This document shows positions 1 through 8,875 of a stretch of DNA of 64,000 nucleotides, one piece after another. Source of the DNA: Arthrobacter sp. ZGTC412 (lineage in GTDB: Bacteria; Actinomycetota; Actinomycetes; Actinomycetales; Micrococcaceae). Position numbers and translations under genes: made by a program. The stretch spans positions 186,001 to 250,000 of the forward strand of contig NZ_PJII01000001.1 of NCBI RefSeq assembly GCF_002929215.1, read 5' to 3'. Below the pieces are notes generated by a model. The model was not told where the DNA came from. It ran no database searches and worked only from the letters and a program-made list of their open reading frames with translations. Position 1 is the first letter of the stretch, and each line of letters starts with the position of its first letter.

Positions 1-347
1 TGAAGGAATGTCACCACCATCAGGGCGATTGCGAAGGCAGCCACATCGGCAACTTCAGTCGGCAGGCCCAAAGTCTCCAGCGGCACGGCCAGCAGGTGGT
101 GGATGGCAGGCTCTGCCACCAGCAGGATCAGGAGGGAGCAGACCGTGATGCCTAGCTGCGCGCACGCCAGCATCAGCGAAACGTTCTCCATGGCACGGAG
201 CGTGGTTTGCGCCCGCTTGTTTCCGGCTTCAGCCAGCGGCTCGATCTGGCTGCGCCGGGCAGACATCACCGCGAACTCGGCGCCAACAAAAAACGCGTTG
301 CCGAGCAGGAGGACAACCAGCCATAGTATTCCGGCCCAGTCGCTCAT
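1..347 (-). CDS. CNNM-domain membrane protein (partial, C-terminus outside window)
   Basis: The first 115 codons of a minus-strand gene run off the left edge. It starts at an ATG (345-347) that overlaps the TGA of the next gene upstream, which implies translational coupling. The visible part is the N-terminal CNNM (DUF21) transmembrane domain: a hydrophobic helix, then the GAEFAVMSARRSQIE motif, then CAQLGITVCSLL, both typical of the HlyC/CorC/CNNM family of putative magnesium or cobalt transporters. The CBS pair and CorC domain expected in such proteins would lie outside the window. It is a paralogue of its upstream neighbour; the two probably act as a pair in the cytoplasmic membrane. The substrate is unknown. 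Confidence 0.85.
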   Translation of the reverse strand, partial: MSDWAGILWLVVLLLGNAFFVGAEFAVMSARRSQIEPLAEAGNKRAQTTLRAMENVSLMLACAQLGITVCSLLILLVAEPAIHHLLAVPLETLGLPTEVADVAAFAIALMVVTFL

Positions 348-1681
348 CGTTCAGCCCCGTCGTGGTTGTTGCCGGAGTCGGGTTCGGGCTCGGCCGGCCG
401 GAAACAGATCCGGTCGATCCGCCTGCCATCCATCCTGGTGACACTCAGCGTTCCGCCGCCAACGGGGACGGTGTCGCCCACCATGGCGATCCGGCCAAGC
501 TCGCTCATAACATAGCCGCCTACTGTTTCGTAGGCTGCCTCATCGGGAACGGTCAGGCCTGAAATTTGTTCGGACAGTTCGTCCGGGCGGAGCAACCCAG
601 GGAAATACCAGTCGCCGGATGCGCTCTGCAGTAAGCCGGGACGGACCTTGTCATGCTCGTCGGACACCTCGCCCACGATTTCCTCGACCAGGTCCTCGAG
701 GGTGGCGATGCCCGCGGTCCCGCCATATTCATCCAGGACAACCGCCAGCTGCAGGTTGCCCTCACGGAGTTCCGCGAGCAGGGCATCAAGGTGGATGGTC
801 TCCGGGACCCGCAGCACTTCGGTCATGATGGCACCTGCTTCCAGGTTTTGCCGGCGCTCCCAGGGAACAGCCACCGCCTTCTTGACGTGGACCAACCCCC
901 GGATGTCGTCCGCGGATTCGCCAATGATCGGGAAGCGTGAGTACCCGGTCCGGCGTGCGGCAGCGAGGATGTCAGAGACAGGCTGGTCCGCTTCGATCGT
1001 CTCCACCCGGATGCGCGGGGTCATCACATCCGCCGCGGTCCGGGTAGAAAAGTTCAGCGTCCGCGCCACGAAGTTGGCCGTACCGGCATCAAGCGTTCCC
1101 ATTTCCGCCGACCGCCGCACCAACGACGACAGTTCGGCAGGGGTCCTGGCACCGGATATCTCTTCCTTCGCCTCGAGCCCGAAAACGTTCAGCACTTTGT
1201 TGGAAAAGCCGTTGAGCACAACGATGGCGGGTTTGAACACAGCGGTGAACATCAGCTGCGGCCGGGCCAGCGCACGACCAACCGGGAAGGACAGGGCGAT
1301 GGCCATGTTCTTGGGCACCAGTTCGCCCAGGAGCATCGACAGCAGGGTGGCGATTGCCATCGCCAGGACCAGTGAGATGGAGGCCACCGCCACGTCAGGA
1401 AGTCCGACGGCGGCCAGCGGGGCTTCCAGAAGCCGGCCCACCGATGGCTCCATCACATAACCGGTCAGCAGGGTGGTCAGCGTGATGCCCAGCTGGCAGC
1501 TGGAGAGCTGCGTTGAAAGGGACTTCAGGCACTTCAGCAAGGGGACGGCGCCGGCGTCGCCGTCGTCGATGGCCCTTTGGACGGTGGCCTGGTCAAGGGC
1601 AATGAGGGAAAATTCGACGGCGACAAAAAAGCCCGTGCCGGCGATCAGCAGCAAACCTGCTGCGAGGAGAAGCCATTCCAT
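344..1681 (-). CDS. CNNM/CBS/CorC-domain membrane protein (HlyC/CorC family)
   Basis: A 445-residue protein. The N-terminal half is a CNNM (DUF21) domain with about four membrane segments and the motifs FFVAVEFSLIALD and CQLGITLTTLLTGY. A CBS pair follows (roughly residues 215-330, with ADVMTPRIRVETI and VVLDEYGGTAGIATLEDLVEEIVGE). A C-terminal CorC/HlyC domain comes last (GLLRPDELSEQI and the following region). Members are called hemolysin-like or magnesium/cobalt efflux proteins; for this protein the transported ion is inference. It lies directly upstream of a second CNNM gene with an ATGA overlap, so the two form one operon, an arrangement common in actinobacteria. The start is the first ATG; the ribosome site in front of it is weak. 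Confidence 0.9.
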   Translation of the reverse strand: MEWLLLAAGLLLIAGTGFFVAVEFSLIALDQATVQRAIDDGDAGAVPLLKCLKSLSTQLSSCQLGITLTTLLTGYVMEPSVGRLLEAPLAAVGLPDVAVASISLVLAMAIATLLSMLLGELVPKNMAIALSFPVGRALARPQLMFTAVFKPAIVVLNGFSNKVLNVFGLEAKEEISGARTPAELSSLVRRSAEMGTLDAGTANFVARTLNFSTRTAADVMTPRIRVETIEADQPVSDILAAARRTGYSRFPIIGESADDIRGLVHVKKAVAVPWERRQNLEAGAIMTEVLRVPETIHLDALLAELREGNLQLAVVLDEYGGTAGIATLEDLVEEIVGEVSDEHDKVRPGLLQSASGDWYFPGLLRPDELSEQISGLTVPDEAAYETVGGYVMSELGRIAMVGDTVPVGGGTLSVTRMDGRRIDRICFRPAEPEPDSGNNHDGAER

Positions 1682-2217
1682 TCAGCATCCCGCCCGGACA
1701 GCCGTGGCTGCGTGGGAGGGCGTTGGAGATGGTAAGCGGCGCCAGGAATGTCGGTCCGGCGGAGGATGGTCGGCCGATGCCGACGCAGTTTCCTTGGCAG
1801 CTCCTGCCGGCTGTGCCGGCGAATGGTGATGGGCGCGTGTTCGGGGTTTGCCGGCTCTGCGGGTGGACTGCGCGGCGCTCTGTACGCTCCGCTGGCAGCA
1901 CCCAGGCCGGCACCTAGATTTACTGTCCATAAGAGCTTCAGTCTACAGGGAGCCGGGCTCCCCACCGTGACTCCCGCAATAGCCCTCAGGGCGGCCCCCG
2001 TGCTCCGAAAACCCTAGTCTTCCTGCGTTCCATGCCGCCATATTCCGGCCTTTCCGCGTCACTTCATGATTTGGGTCACCCTTACTGGCAGTTACCACAC
2101 GATGCTTACTAGACTGGCATTGGTCTGGGTTCAGAGGACGCAGAGACCGGTTGAATCGTAGTGCTGAAGCATCGTGGGCCGGAGAGAAATCAAACTCATG
2201 GAAGAGGCGTATTTCAA
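1682..2217. other. Intergenic region between divergent CNNM operon and kgd
   Basis: About 536 bases separate the divergent CNNM and kgd genes. Short open frames exist on both strands but none has a recognisable product or a good ribosome site. Both promoters must lie here. A possible -10 element TAGACT (2110-2115) is visible on the plus strand, without a convincing -35 box. I see no riboswitch or repeat. Confidence 0.5.
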
Positions 2218-5200
2218 GTGCCAGAGCAGCCTAGCCACCGTCTACCAGAGGAATTTGGCGGAAACGAGTGGCTCGTTGACGAACTGTACGAGCAGTACCA
2301 AAAGGACAAGAACGCCGTGGACGCCAAATGGTGGCCGCTGTTTGAATCCTTCGGCGCAGCCGGCAGTTCTTCTTCCAACGGAAACTCGGGGCATGCCGCT
2401 GCCCACCCTGCAACGAGGGAGATGCCGATTGTGAATGCGGCCCCCGCGGCACCGGCAGCGTCGCCGGCTGCAGCGCCTCCCGCGCCATCGGCACCGCCCG
2501 CCTCTGCGGCACCCGCTGCCCCCGCACAGGCCCCCGCCAAGAAGGCTCCTGCCACTGTGGCGCGCGACGGTTCCAAGAAGACTGGGCCGGGCACCGGCTC
2601 GCAGCCCATCCCGGCGCAGCTGCCCAGGAACGTCAAAGCCCCCACGGCTCCGGAAGAGGACGTTGTTTCGATCCTCCGCGGTCCGGCGAAGGCTATTGCC
2701 ACCAACATGGTCACCAGCCTCGAGGTGCCCACCGCCACCAGCGTCCGGGCCATTCCCGCCAAGCTGCTGATCGACAACCGCGTTGTCATCAACTCCAACC
2801 TCGCCCGCGCCCGTGGCGGCAAGGTCTCCTTTACGCACCTCATCGGCTACGCGGTCATCCGCGCGCTTTCCCAGTTCCCTTCCATGAACGTCTACTACGA
2901 CGAAGTGGACGGCAAGCCTGTTGCCGTCCAGCCGGCACACGTCAACTTCGGCATCGCCATTGACATGCCGAAGCCTGATGGAACCCGCCTGCTGATGGTG
3001 CCGAACATCAAGAAGGCCGAGACCCTCAACTTCTCCGAGTTCTGGCACACGTACGAGGACCTCATCAAGCGCGCCCGCAGCGGCAAGCTGACCGCTGATG
3101 ACCACCAGGGCACCACCGTGTCGCTGACCAACCCGGGCGGCATCGGTACCGTGCACTCCGTGCCGCGCCTTTCCAAGGGCCAGGCGGCCATCATTGGCGT
3201 CGGTGCGCTCGACTACCCCGCCGAGTTCCAGGGCGCCAGCGAGAAAATCATCGCCCAGAATGCCATCAGCAAGGTCCTTACCCTGACCTCCACCTACGAT
3301 CATCGTGTGATCCAGGGCGCCGGCTCCGGCGAGTTCCTGAAGCTGGTCCACCAGCTGCTGCTGGGTGCGCAAAACTTTTACGACGAAATCTTTGAGTCCC
3401 TGCGCATCCCGTACGAACCCGTACGGTGGAGCGCGGACAAGCAGGTGGACCCGGCCGACGAAATCAACAAGGTCGCCCGGATCCAGCAGCTGATCCACTC
3501 CTACCGCGTCCGCGGACACCTGATGGCGGACACCGATCCCCTCGAATACGTCCAGCGCAAGCACCCGGACCTTGACGTACTCACCTACGGCCTGACGCTG
3601 TGGGACCTGGACCGCGAGTGGCCCACCGGTGGTTTCGGCGGCAAGCCGATGCTCAAGTTCCGCGACATCCTCGGCGTCCTCCGCGATGCCTACTGCCGCA
3701 CCACCGGCATCGAGTACATGCACATCCAGGAACCGGAAGAGCGCAAGTGGTTCCAGGACCAGCTGGAGCACGCATACTCGAAGCCGAGCCGTGAAGAGCA
3801 GCTCCGCATCGTCTCCAAGCTGAACGCGGCCGAGGCGTTTGAGACCTTCCTGCAGACGAAGTTCGTTGGCCAGAAGCGCTTCTCCCTTGAAGGTGGAGAA
3901 TCCCTGATTCCGCTGCTGGACGCCATCATGTCCGACGCCGCCGATGACGGCCTGGATGAGGTTGCCATTGGCATGGCGCACCGCGGCCGCCTGAACGTAC
4001 TCACCAACATCGCCGGCAAGACCTACGCCCAGGTGTTCCGCGAATTCGAGGGAACGCAGGATCCGCGTTCGGTCCAGGGATCCGGGGACGTAAAGTACCA
4101 CCTGGGCACGGAGGGAACCTTCACCTCCGACAACGGCAAGGAGACCAAGGTCTACCTGGCCGCCAACCCGTCCCACCTTGAAGCGGTTGACCCGGTAGTC
4201 GAGGGCATCGTGCGCGCCAAGCAGGACCGCCTGGACCAGGGCCAGTCGTTCCCGGTCCTGCCCATCGTCGTCCACGGCGACGCCGCTTTCGCCGGCCAGG
4301 GCGTGGTTGCAGAAACACTCAACCTGTCCCAGCTCCGCGGCTACCGCACCGGCGGAACCATCCACATCGTGGTCAACAACCAGGTGGGCTTCACCACCGC
4401 CCCGTCATCGTCCCGGTCCTCCACGTACTCCACCGACGTTGCCAAGATGATCCAGGCACCGGTGTTCCACGTGAACGGCGACGATCCCGAGGCTGTAGTC
4501 CGCATCGGCCAGCTAGCCTACGAGTTCCGCCAGCGGTTCCACAAGGACGTTGTGATCGACATGGTTTGCTACCGCCGCCGCGGGCACAACGAGGGCGATG
4601 ACCCCTCGATGACCCAGCCGCTGATGTACAACCTGATCGAAGCCAAGCGTTCAGTCCGCAAGCTCTACACCGAGTCGCTCATCGGCCGCGGTGACATCAC
4701 CGAGGAAGAAGCCGAGCAGCTGCTCCGCGACTACCAGGAGCGGCTGGAGCGGGTCTTCGCTGAAACCCATGCAGCGCAGACGTCTCCGATTCCGATCATC
4801 ACCGCGGACTCGGCAGCTGTGTCCGACATTGAGCGGCCCATCGCCCAGCAGTCCGACTCCAGCACGAACTCCCCCGCGCCCACCGCCATCTCCGCGGACA
4901 CGCTGGCCCGGATTGGCAAGGCGCACCTGGAGATTCCGGAGGGCTTCACCGTCCACGCGAAGCTCAAGCAGCTGCTGGAGAAGCGCGAACAGATGTCCCG
5001 CGAAGGCGGCATCGACTGGGGCTTCGGCGAGATCGCGGCCTTCGGCTCGCTCATCATGGAAGGCGTCCCTGTACGCCTGGCCGGCCAGGACTCACGGCGC
5101 GGCACGTTCGTGCAGCGCCACGCTGTTTTCCACGACCGCGCCACCGGCAAGGAATGGCTGCCGCTGGGCAACCTCTCCGATGACCAGGCCAAACTGTGGA

Positions 5201-6033
5201 TTTACGATTCGCTGCTGTCCGAATACGCAGCCATGGGCTTCGAATACGGCTATTCCGTGGAACGCCCCGATGCGCTCGTCCTCTGGGAAGCCCAGTTCGG
5301 CGACTTCGTCAACGGTGCCCAGACAATCATTGATGAGTTCATCTCCTCCGCCGAGCAGAAGTGGGGCCAGCGGTCCTCGCTGGTACTGATGCTTCCGCAC
5401 GGCTACGAGGGCCAGGGCCCTGACCACTCCTCGGCAAGGATCGAGCGCTTCCTGCAGATGTGCGCCGAGGAAAACATGATTGTGGCCAACCCCACTACGG
5501 CGGCCTCGCACTTCCACCTGCTGCGCCGCCAGGCCTACAGCCGCCCGCGGAAGCCGTTGATCATCTTCACGCCCAAGCAGCTGCTGCGCCTCAAGGGTGC
5601 CGCGTCTTCCGTGGAGGACTTCACCAACGGAACGTTCCGGCCTGTCATCAGTGACCATGAGCAGCTGGCCGCAGACGCCGTCGAACGCGTCCTGCTGGTC
5701 TCCGGCCGTCTCTACTACGATCTCCTGTCCACCCGGCAGAAGACCGATGACAAGACGACGGCGATCGTCCGGGTGGAGCAGCTTTACCCGCTGCCCTCCG
5801 CCGAGATCGAGGCGGAGCTGGCCAAGTACCCGAACGCCGAGGTTGTCTGGGCGCAGGACGAGCCTGCCAACCAGGGACCGTGGCCGTTTATCGGCCTGAA
5901 CCTGCCGGACGCCCTTGACCGGCGCGTCCGCCTGGTGTCGCGACCGGCCTCGGCCTCCACGGCTGCCGGCTCCATGAAGCGCCACGCCGCGGAACAGGAT
6001 GCCCTGCTGAAGCAGGCATTTGCGCGGAAGTAA
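2218..6033 (+). CDS. kgd: Multifunctional 2-oxoglutarate decarboxylase/dehydrogenase E1 with fused E2 domain
   Basis: This is the actinobacterial KGD/OdhA enzyme of the TCA cycle. It combines thiamine-dependent E1 activity on 2-oxoglutarate with a succinyltransferase (E2) core. Starting at GTG 2218 it has 1271 residues, close to the family's 1220-1280. Order: N-terminal helix (NEWLVDELYEQYQKD), a Pro/Ala-rich linker (about residues 60-150), the E2 catalytic domain with STYDHRVIQG (His362), then the dehydrogenase E1 part with the ThDP motif GDAAFAGQGVV...NNQVGFTT and a C-terminal transketolase-like domain. There is no lipoyl domain, as usual for KGD, so the lipoyl group must come from another E2. 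The frame is open to a GTG at 2161, but homologous N-termini start near MPEQPSHRLPEEFG, so 2218 is preferred. A terminator follows. Confidence 0.95.
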   Translation: MPEQPSHRLPEEFGGNEWLVDELYEQYQKDKNAVDAKWWPLFESFGAAGSSSSNGNSGHAAAHPATREMPIVNAAPAAPAASPAAAPPAPSAPPASAAPAAPAQAPAKKAPATVARDGSKKTGPGTGSQPIPAQLPRNVKAPTAPEEDVVSILRGPAKAIATNMVTSLEVPTATSVRAIPAKLLIDNRVVINSNLARARGGKVSFTHLIGYAVIRALSQFPSMNVYYDEVDGKPVAVQPAHVNFGIAIDMPKPDGTRLLMVPNIKKAETLNFSEFWHTYEDLIKRARSGKLTADDHQGTTVSLTNPGGIGTVHSVPRLSKGQAAIIGVGALDYPAEFQGASEKIIAQNAISKVLTLTSTYDHRVIQGAGSGEFLKLVHQLLLGAQNFYDEIFESLRIPYEPVRWSADKQVDPADEINKVARIQQLIHSYRVRGHLMADTDPLEYVQRKHPDLDVLTYGLTLWDLDREWPTGGFGGKPMLKFRDILGVLRDAYCRTTGIEYMHIQEPEERKWFQDQLEHAYSKPSREEQLRIVSKLNAAEAFETFLQTKFVGQKRFSLEGGESLIPLLDAIMSDAADDGLDEVAIGMAHRGRLNVLTNIAGKTYAQVFREFEGTQDPRSVQGSGDVKYHLGTEGTFTSDNGKETKVYLAANPSHLEAVDPVVEGIVRAKQDRLDQGQSFPVLPIVVHGDAAFAGQGVVAETLNLSQLRGYRTGGTIHIVVNNQVGFTTAPSSSRSSTYSTDVAKMIQAPVFHVNGDDPEAVVRIGQLAYEFRQRFHKDVVIDMVCYRRRGHNEGDDPSMTQPLMYNLIEAKRSVRKLYTESLIGRGDITEEEAEQLLRDYQERLERVFAETHAAQTSPIPIITADSAAVSDIERPIAQQSDSSTNSPAPTAISADTLARIGKAHLEIPEGFTVHAKLKQLLEKREQMSREGGIDWGFGEIAAFGSLIMEGVPVRLAGQDSRRGTFVQRHAVFHDRATGKEWLPLGNLSDDQAKLWIYDSLLSEYAAMGFEYGYSVERPDALVLWEAQFGDFVNGAQTIIDEFISSAEQKWGQRSSLVLMLPHGYEGQGPDHSSARIERFLQMCAEENMIVANPTTAASHFHLLRRQAYSRPRKPLIIFTPKQLLRLKGAASSVEDFTNGTFRPVISDHEQLAADAVERVLLVSGRLYYDLLSTRQKTDDKTTAIVRVEQLYPLPSAEIEAELAKYPNAEVVWAQDEPANQGPWPFIGLNLPDALDRRVRLVSRPASASTAAGSMKRHAAEQDALLKQAFARK

Positions 6034-6042
6034 TCAGTAAGG

Positions 6043-6090
6043 CTGCCCGGCCGGACGTCGAAATACCGACTCCGGCCGGGCAGTTCTGTT
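6043..6090 (+). terminator. Hairpin terminator after kgd
   Basis: A perfect 13-bp inverted repeat, CTGCCCGGCCGGA (6043-6055) and its complement (6071-6083), with a 15-base loop. A T-containing tract (TTCTGTTT) follows. It lies 9 bases after the kgd stop. Confidence 0.75.
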
Positions 6091-6173
6091 TAATGGGATG
6101 AACAGCGCCGGCCCGATCCGTCCAAATGCTCCGGGTGGCGACGGGCAGTCAGCAACGAAGTTAAGAGGAACGT

Positions 6174-6773
6174 GTGGAAGACAGGAAGCTGCGTATCGCA
6201 GCTGTAGGCGATGAACTGCTGGCCGGACTCGGTGATCCCCGGGCACTCGGCTGGCTGGGCCGCGTTTTGGCCCGCACTCCCCAGGACGGCGTGCTCTTGG
6301 AGAGCTACGCCCTCCCCTGTCCACAGGAAGGAACGGAAGGCCTGGCTGCCCGGTGGATGGACGAGGCCAGCCGCCGGTTCAGCAACCAGGCCGAGAACCG
6401 CCTGGTCATAGGCCTGTCCGGCCGCGACATTGAGTTCGGGCTTTCCACCGCCCGCAGCCGGCTCAACCTGGCCAACATCCTGGACTCGGCCTCGCAGAAC
6501 CGCCTTGGGGTGTTCGTGGTGGGCCCGCCGCCCACCCTGGACCCTGCACAGAACCGTCGGCTTGATGAGCTGAACACCGCCTTTGCTGACGTTACCACCC
6601 GCCGCAAGCACCTTTATGTGGATACTTTCTCCCCCCTGCTGAACCACGAACAGTGGCGGCAGGACTTGGCAGCAAATGGCGGCACGCCAGGGCAGGCCGG
6701 ATACGGGCTGATGGCCTGGCTGGTACTGCACCGCGGCTGGTTCCAATGGCTGGGGATGGCCGTTCCGGAGTAG
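6174..6773 (+). CDS. SGNH/GDSL-like hydrolase fold protein, catalytic residues replaced
   Basis: A 199-residue cytoplasmic-looking protein beginning at GTG behind an AGAGG site. The N-terminal block AAVGDELLAGLGDPRALGWLGR aligns with block I of actinobacterial GDSL esterases (GDSLTAG.GDPRG.GW), and the C-terminal TPGQAGYGLMAW aligns with block V (DG.HPGAAGY). It is therefore a full-length member of the SGNH fold. However the nucleophilic serine is Glu14 (GDEL), and the Asp-x-x-His pair of block V is absent (NGGTPG). Hydrolase activity is doubtful; a binding or scaffolding role is possible. It stands alone between the kgd terminator and the PadR-controlled operon. The family assignment is firm; the function is unknown. 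Confidence 0.75.
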   Translation: MEDRKLRIAAVGDELLAGLGDPRALGWLGRVLARTPQDGVLLESYALPCPQEGTEGLAARWMDEASRRFSNQAENRLVIGLSGRDIEFGLSTARSRLNLANILDSASQNRLGVFVVGPPPTLDPAQNRRLDELNTAFADVTTRRKHLYVDTFSPLLNHEQWRQDLAANGGTPGQAGYGLMAWLVLHRGWFQWLGMAVPE

Positions 6774-6781
6774 GCGCAGTT

Positions 6782-6843
6782 CGCGATATATCTTGACCTC
6801 GGCGTGCCCCGGCGGTACGTTTGATGCATCACGCGATATATCG
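6782..6843 (+). promoter_or_regulatory. Promoter with two PadR-type operator boxes
   Basis: The element CGCGATATATC occurs at 6782-6792 and again at 6832-6842, where it extends to the palindrome CGATATATCG. Between them sits a good promoter: TTGACC (6793-6798), 17 bases, TACGTT (6816-6821). AT-rich palindromes of this kind are typical PadR-family sites, and a PadR gene is the second gene of the operon read from here, so autoregulation is likely. That the protein binds here is inference. Confidence 0.7.
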
Positions 6844-6856
6844 TCTTGGAGGACCA

Positions 6857-7684
6857 ATGGCTGATCAGAACTGGGATGTCACGAGCGCGCAGACTATCGA
6901 CGTCGATTCGGTGACGTCCCTGAAGCTGGGCATGGTGCGTGGCCGCTTCGACGTGGTGGCGCATCACGAGCCGGGCACCCGGATAGAGATTTCCGAGGTC
7001 AAGGGCGACCCCGTGGCCGTTTCGCTGGAAGGCGGCCGCCTTGAGGTCCGTCACCAGCTGCACGGGCCGCAGGGCTGGTTCAAGAACCTTATGGGAACCG
7101 TCAACCACAAGAGCGAAAACTACGCTGTCATCAGCATTGCGGTTCCAGCCACGGTTGAAGTCGAGGCAGGCACCGTCAGCGGTGACGGCCTTGTTTCAGG
7201 GATGGCCGGCCGGACGCGCCTGAACACTGTTTCCGGTTCCGTGATGTCCGACGGCACGGACGGCGAACTGCACGTCAACACCGTCAGCGGAGAGGTAAGC
7301 GCCCGCGACCACAGCGGCGTCCTCACAGCCAAGACTGTTTCCGGCGAGGTCACAGCATCCGGAAACTTCAGCCACATCCGCGCCAACACGGTGAGCGGCG
7401 GCATGAGTTTCGACCTTCTGGGCTACACCCAGGATTTCGGAGCCAACTCGGTGTCCGGAGACCTCACCATCCGGATACCGCACGATGTCGGCGTGGACAT
7501 CGTTGCCAAATCTGCCAGCGGAACCGTGGTCATTGACCACCAGCGGTACCATGTGCCCGGCGGCAGGGTGGAAACCATTGCCGGTCCGGACGCCAAACTA
7601 ATGCTGGTCAGGACCAATTCAGTGTCCGGCACCACGTCCATCATCCACAGCGGAGCGTCCGGGAACGTGGAAGAACAGCCCTGA
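6857..7684 (+). CDS. DUF4097 family beta-strand repeat protein
   Basis: 275 residues from ATG 6857, which has a strong GGAGG site; the longer frame from 6821 would begin inside the promoter and is rejected. The protein is a DUF4097 (putative adhesin) beta-helix: after an N-terminal beta domain, the motif NTVSG or close variants (TVSGDG, NTVSGSV, NTVSGEV, KTVSGEV, NTVSGGM, NSVSGDL) recurs about every 15-20 residues from residue 110 to 205, and once more near residue 254. There is no signal peptide or membrane segment, so it is probably cytoplasmic despite the adhesin label. Its stop overlaps the ATG of the PadR gene (ATGA), so the two are translated together. Such pairs are common in actinobacteria; the biochemical role is unknown. 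Confidence 0.85.
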   Translation: MADQNWDVTSAQTIDVDSVTSLKLGMVRGRFDVVAHHEPGTRIEISEVKGDPVAVSLEGGRLEVRHQLHGPQGWFKNLMGTVNHKSENYAVISIAVPATVEVEAGTVSGDGLVSGMAGRTRLNTVSGSVMSDGTDGELHVNTVSGEVSARDHSGVLTAKTVSGEVTASGNFSHIRANTVSGGMSFDLLGYTQDFGANSVSGDLTIRIPHDVGVDIVAKSASGTVVIDHQRYHVPGGRVETIAGPDAKLMLVRTNSVSGTTSIIHSGASGNVEEQP

Positions 7685-8301
7685 TGCCCGCCGTCTTCGC
7701 CCACGGCGCCCTGCGGCTCTACCTGCTGTCCCTGCTGGAGTCGGGCCCAAAGCATGGCTACGAACTCATCAAGGCGCTCAAGGAACGCTTTGGCGGCACT
7801 TATTCCCCCAGCGCCGGCACCATTTACCCCCGGCTCGGAAAACTCGAGGAGGAGGGGCTGGTGGCCACGGAATCGGCCGGGCGCCGCACCAACTACCGCA
7901 TCACGCCTGCCGGGCTGGCCGAGCTGAACCTGCGCCGCGAAGAACTTGCCGCAGTGGAGAACGAGATCTCCGCCTCTGTTCGGCGGCTGGCGGACAACCT
8001 CCGTGAGGACATCCGCAGCAACATGCGCGGGCTACGGGCTGACCTTGCGGCAACGGCCGAGGCGGCACGGGCCGCCGCCGGTTCCGTGGATTTCACCGCT
8101 GCCGGCGGCAGGGCGGCGCCCGAGGGCAAGCGTTCGCTGAAAGAAGCCGAGACGATGCTCCAGGCGTTCCGTGACGACCTTCGAGCCGAGTTGCGGCTGC
8201 AGGCGGGCAAGCAGCCGTTGAGTCCAGTGGCCCTGGAAACCCTTCGAACGGTGCTGGAACAGGCCCGCATCGCGGTCCGCAACTCCCTCCTCGAAAAATA
8301 G
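7684..8301 (+). CDS. PadR family transcriptional regulator
   Basis: 205 residues. Residues 1-85 form a PadR winged helix: LYLLSLLESGPKHGYELIKALKERFGGTYSPSAGTIYPRLGKLEEEGLV, then the wing RRTNYRITPAGLAEL. The C-terminal half is helical and charged and carries an uncommon insertion around residues 115-165 instead of a short dimerisation helix pair. The gene overlaps DUF4097 by ATGA. The likely target is the box pair CGCGATATATC upstream of the operon. The inducer is unknown. Confidence 0.9.
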   Translation: MPAVFAHGALRLYLLSLLESGPKHGYELIKALKERFGGTYSPSAGTIYPRLGKLEEEGLVATESAGRRTNYRITPAGLAELNLRREELAAVENEISASVRRLADNLREDIRSNMRGLRADLAATAEAARAAAGSVDFTAAGGRAAPEGKRSLKEAETMLQAFRDDLRAELRLQAGKQPLSPVALETLRTVLEQARIAVRNSLLEK

Positions 8302-8425
8302 CTTCCCCGCTCGAAGGCGCGAATTGAACCGCAGGTCACGCGGCGGTTCCCGGTTCGCGGGCCGCCACATCATGTGGGAGACTTGAGGGCAGCTCTTTTG
8401 AGTACCAACAGTAAGGAGGCCAGCT

Positions 8426-8500
8426 ATGAGCAAGCGTGCACGCAAGCGTCGTGACCGTAAGCGTGGCGGCGCGAACCACGGGAAGCGCCCCAACACCTAG
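8426..8500 (+). CDS. 50S ribosomal protein bL37
   Basis: A 24-residue, extremely basic protein (starts MSKRARKRRDRK, ends ANHGKRPNT) behind a strong GTAAGGAGG site. It matches bL37, the small actinobacterial protein found bound to 23S rRNA in mycobacterial ribosome structures, in length and in the conserved ending NHGKRPN. It is a single-gene unit closed by a strong terminator and is too short for ordinary gene finders. Confidence 0.88.
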   Translation: MSKRARKRRDRKRGGANHGKRPNT

Positions 8501-8532
8501 GCAAATGCCAGGTACTACGGTTCAAAGCAAAG

Positions 8533-8568
8533 GACCCCGGAAGCCACTCGGCTTCCGGGGTCTTTTGT
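8533..8568 (+). terminator. Rho-independent terminator after bL37
   Basis: A perfect 13-bp stem GACCCCGGAAGCC (8533-8545) / GGCTTCCGGGGTC (8550-8562), loop ACTC, followed by TTTTGT. It lies 32 bases after the bL37 stop. Confidence 0.9.
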
Positions 8569-8614
8569 CTTAGTCAGGGAATCGCGGCCCTGGCCTGGCT
8601 GCTGGATGGCTGAC

Positions 8615-8875
8615 CTAGGCATCCACCGGCCGGATCGAGTGGATCCGGTCCAGGATGGCGTTCTTCAGGTTATCGGGAGCAGCCTCGGTGCAGGAGCGCT
8701 TTACCATGTTGCGGATTACGCACTCAAGGTCGTACTGCTCGGTGCATTCCGGGCAGTCATCAAGGTGGTTCTTGATTTCCGTGATGTCCTCACGGGTTAA
8801 GGCGCCGTCCAGATACTCATAGATGCGTTGCATCCGGGTGTCGTCGCAGTCGCCCAATCCCTGGCAGTCGCTCAT
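8615..8875 (-). CDS. rsrA: Mycothiol-system anti-sigma factor RsrA
   Basis: 86 residues of the zinc-containing anti-sigma (ZAS) family. Cys10, His37, Cys41 and Cys44 (NHLDDCPEC) correspond to the zinc ligands of Streptomyces RsrA, and Cys62 is also kept. In the reduced state RsrA holds SigR inactive; a disulfide formed under thiol-oxidative stress releases it (known for the family). The start overlaps the sigR stop by four bases (ATGA), giving coupled synthesis of the antagonist pair. Confidence 0.93.
   Translation of the reverse strand: MSDCQGLGDCDDTRMQRIYEYLDGALTREDITEIKNHLDDCPECTEQYDLECVIRNMVKRSCTEAAPDNLKNAILDRIHSIRPVDA

Noticed and set aside
2161-2217. Upstream in-frame GTG extension of kgd
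   Set aside because: Nineteen extra codons without a good ribosome site; known N-termini begin near MPEQPSHRLPEEFG at 2218.
2242-4365. 707-codon open frame on the minus strand
   Set aside because: Fully antisense to kgd; a shadow produced by GC-rich codon bias, with no recognisable domain.
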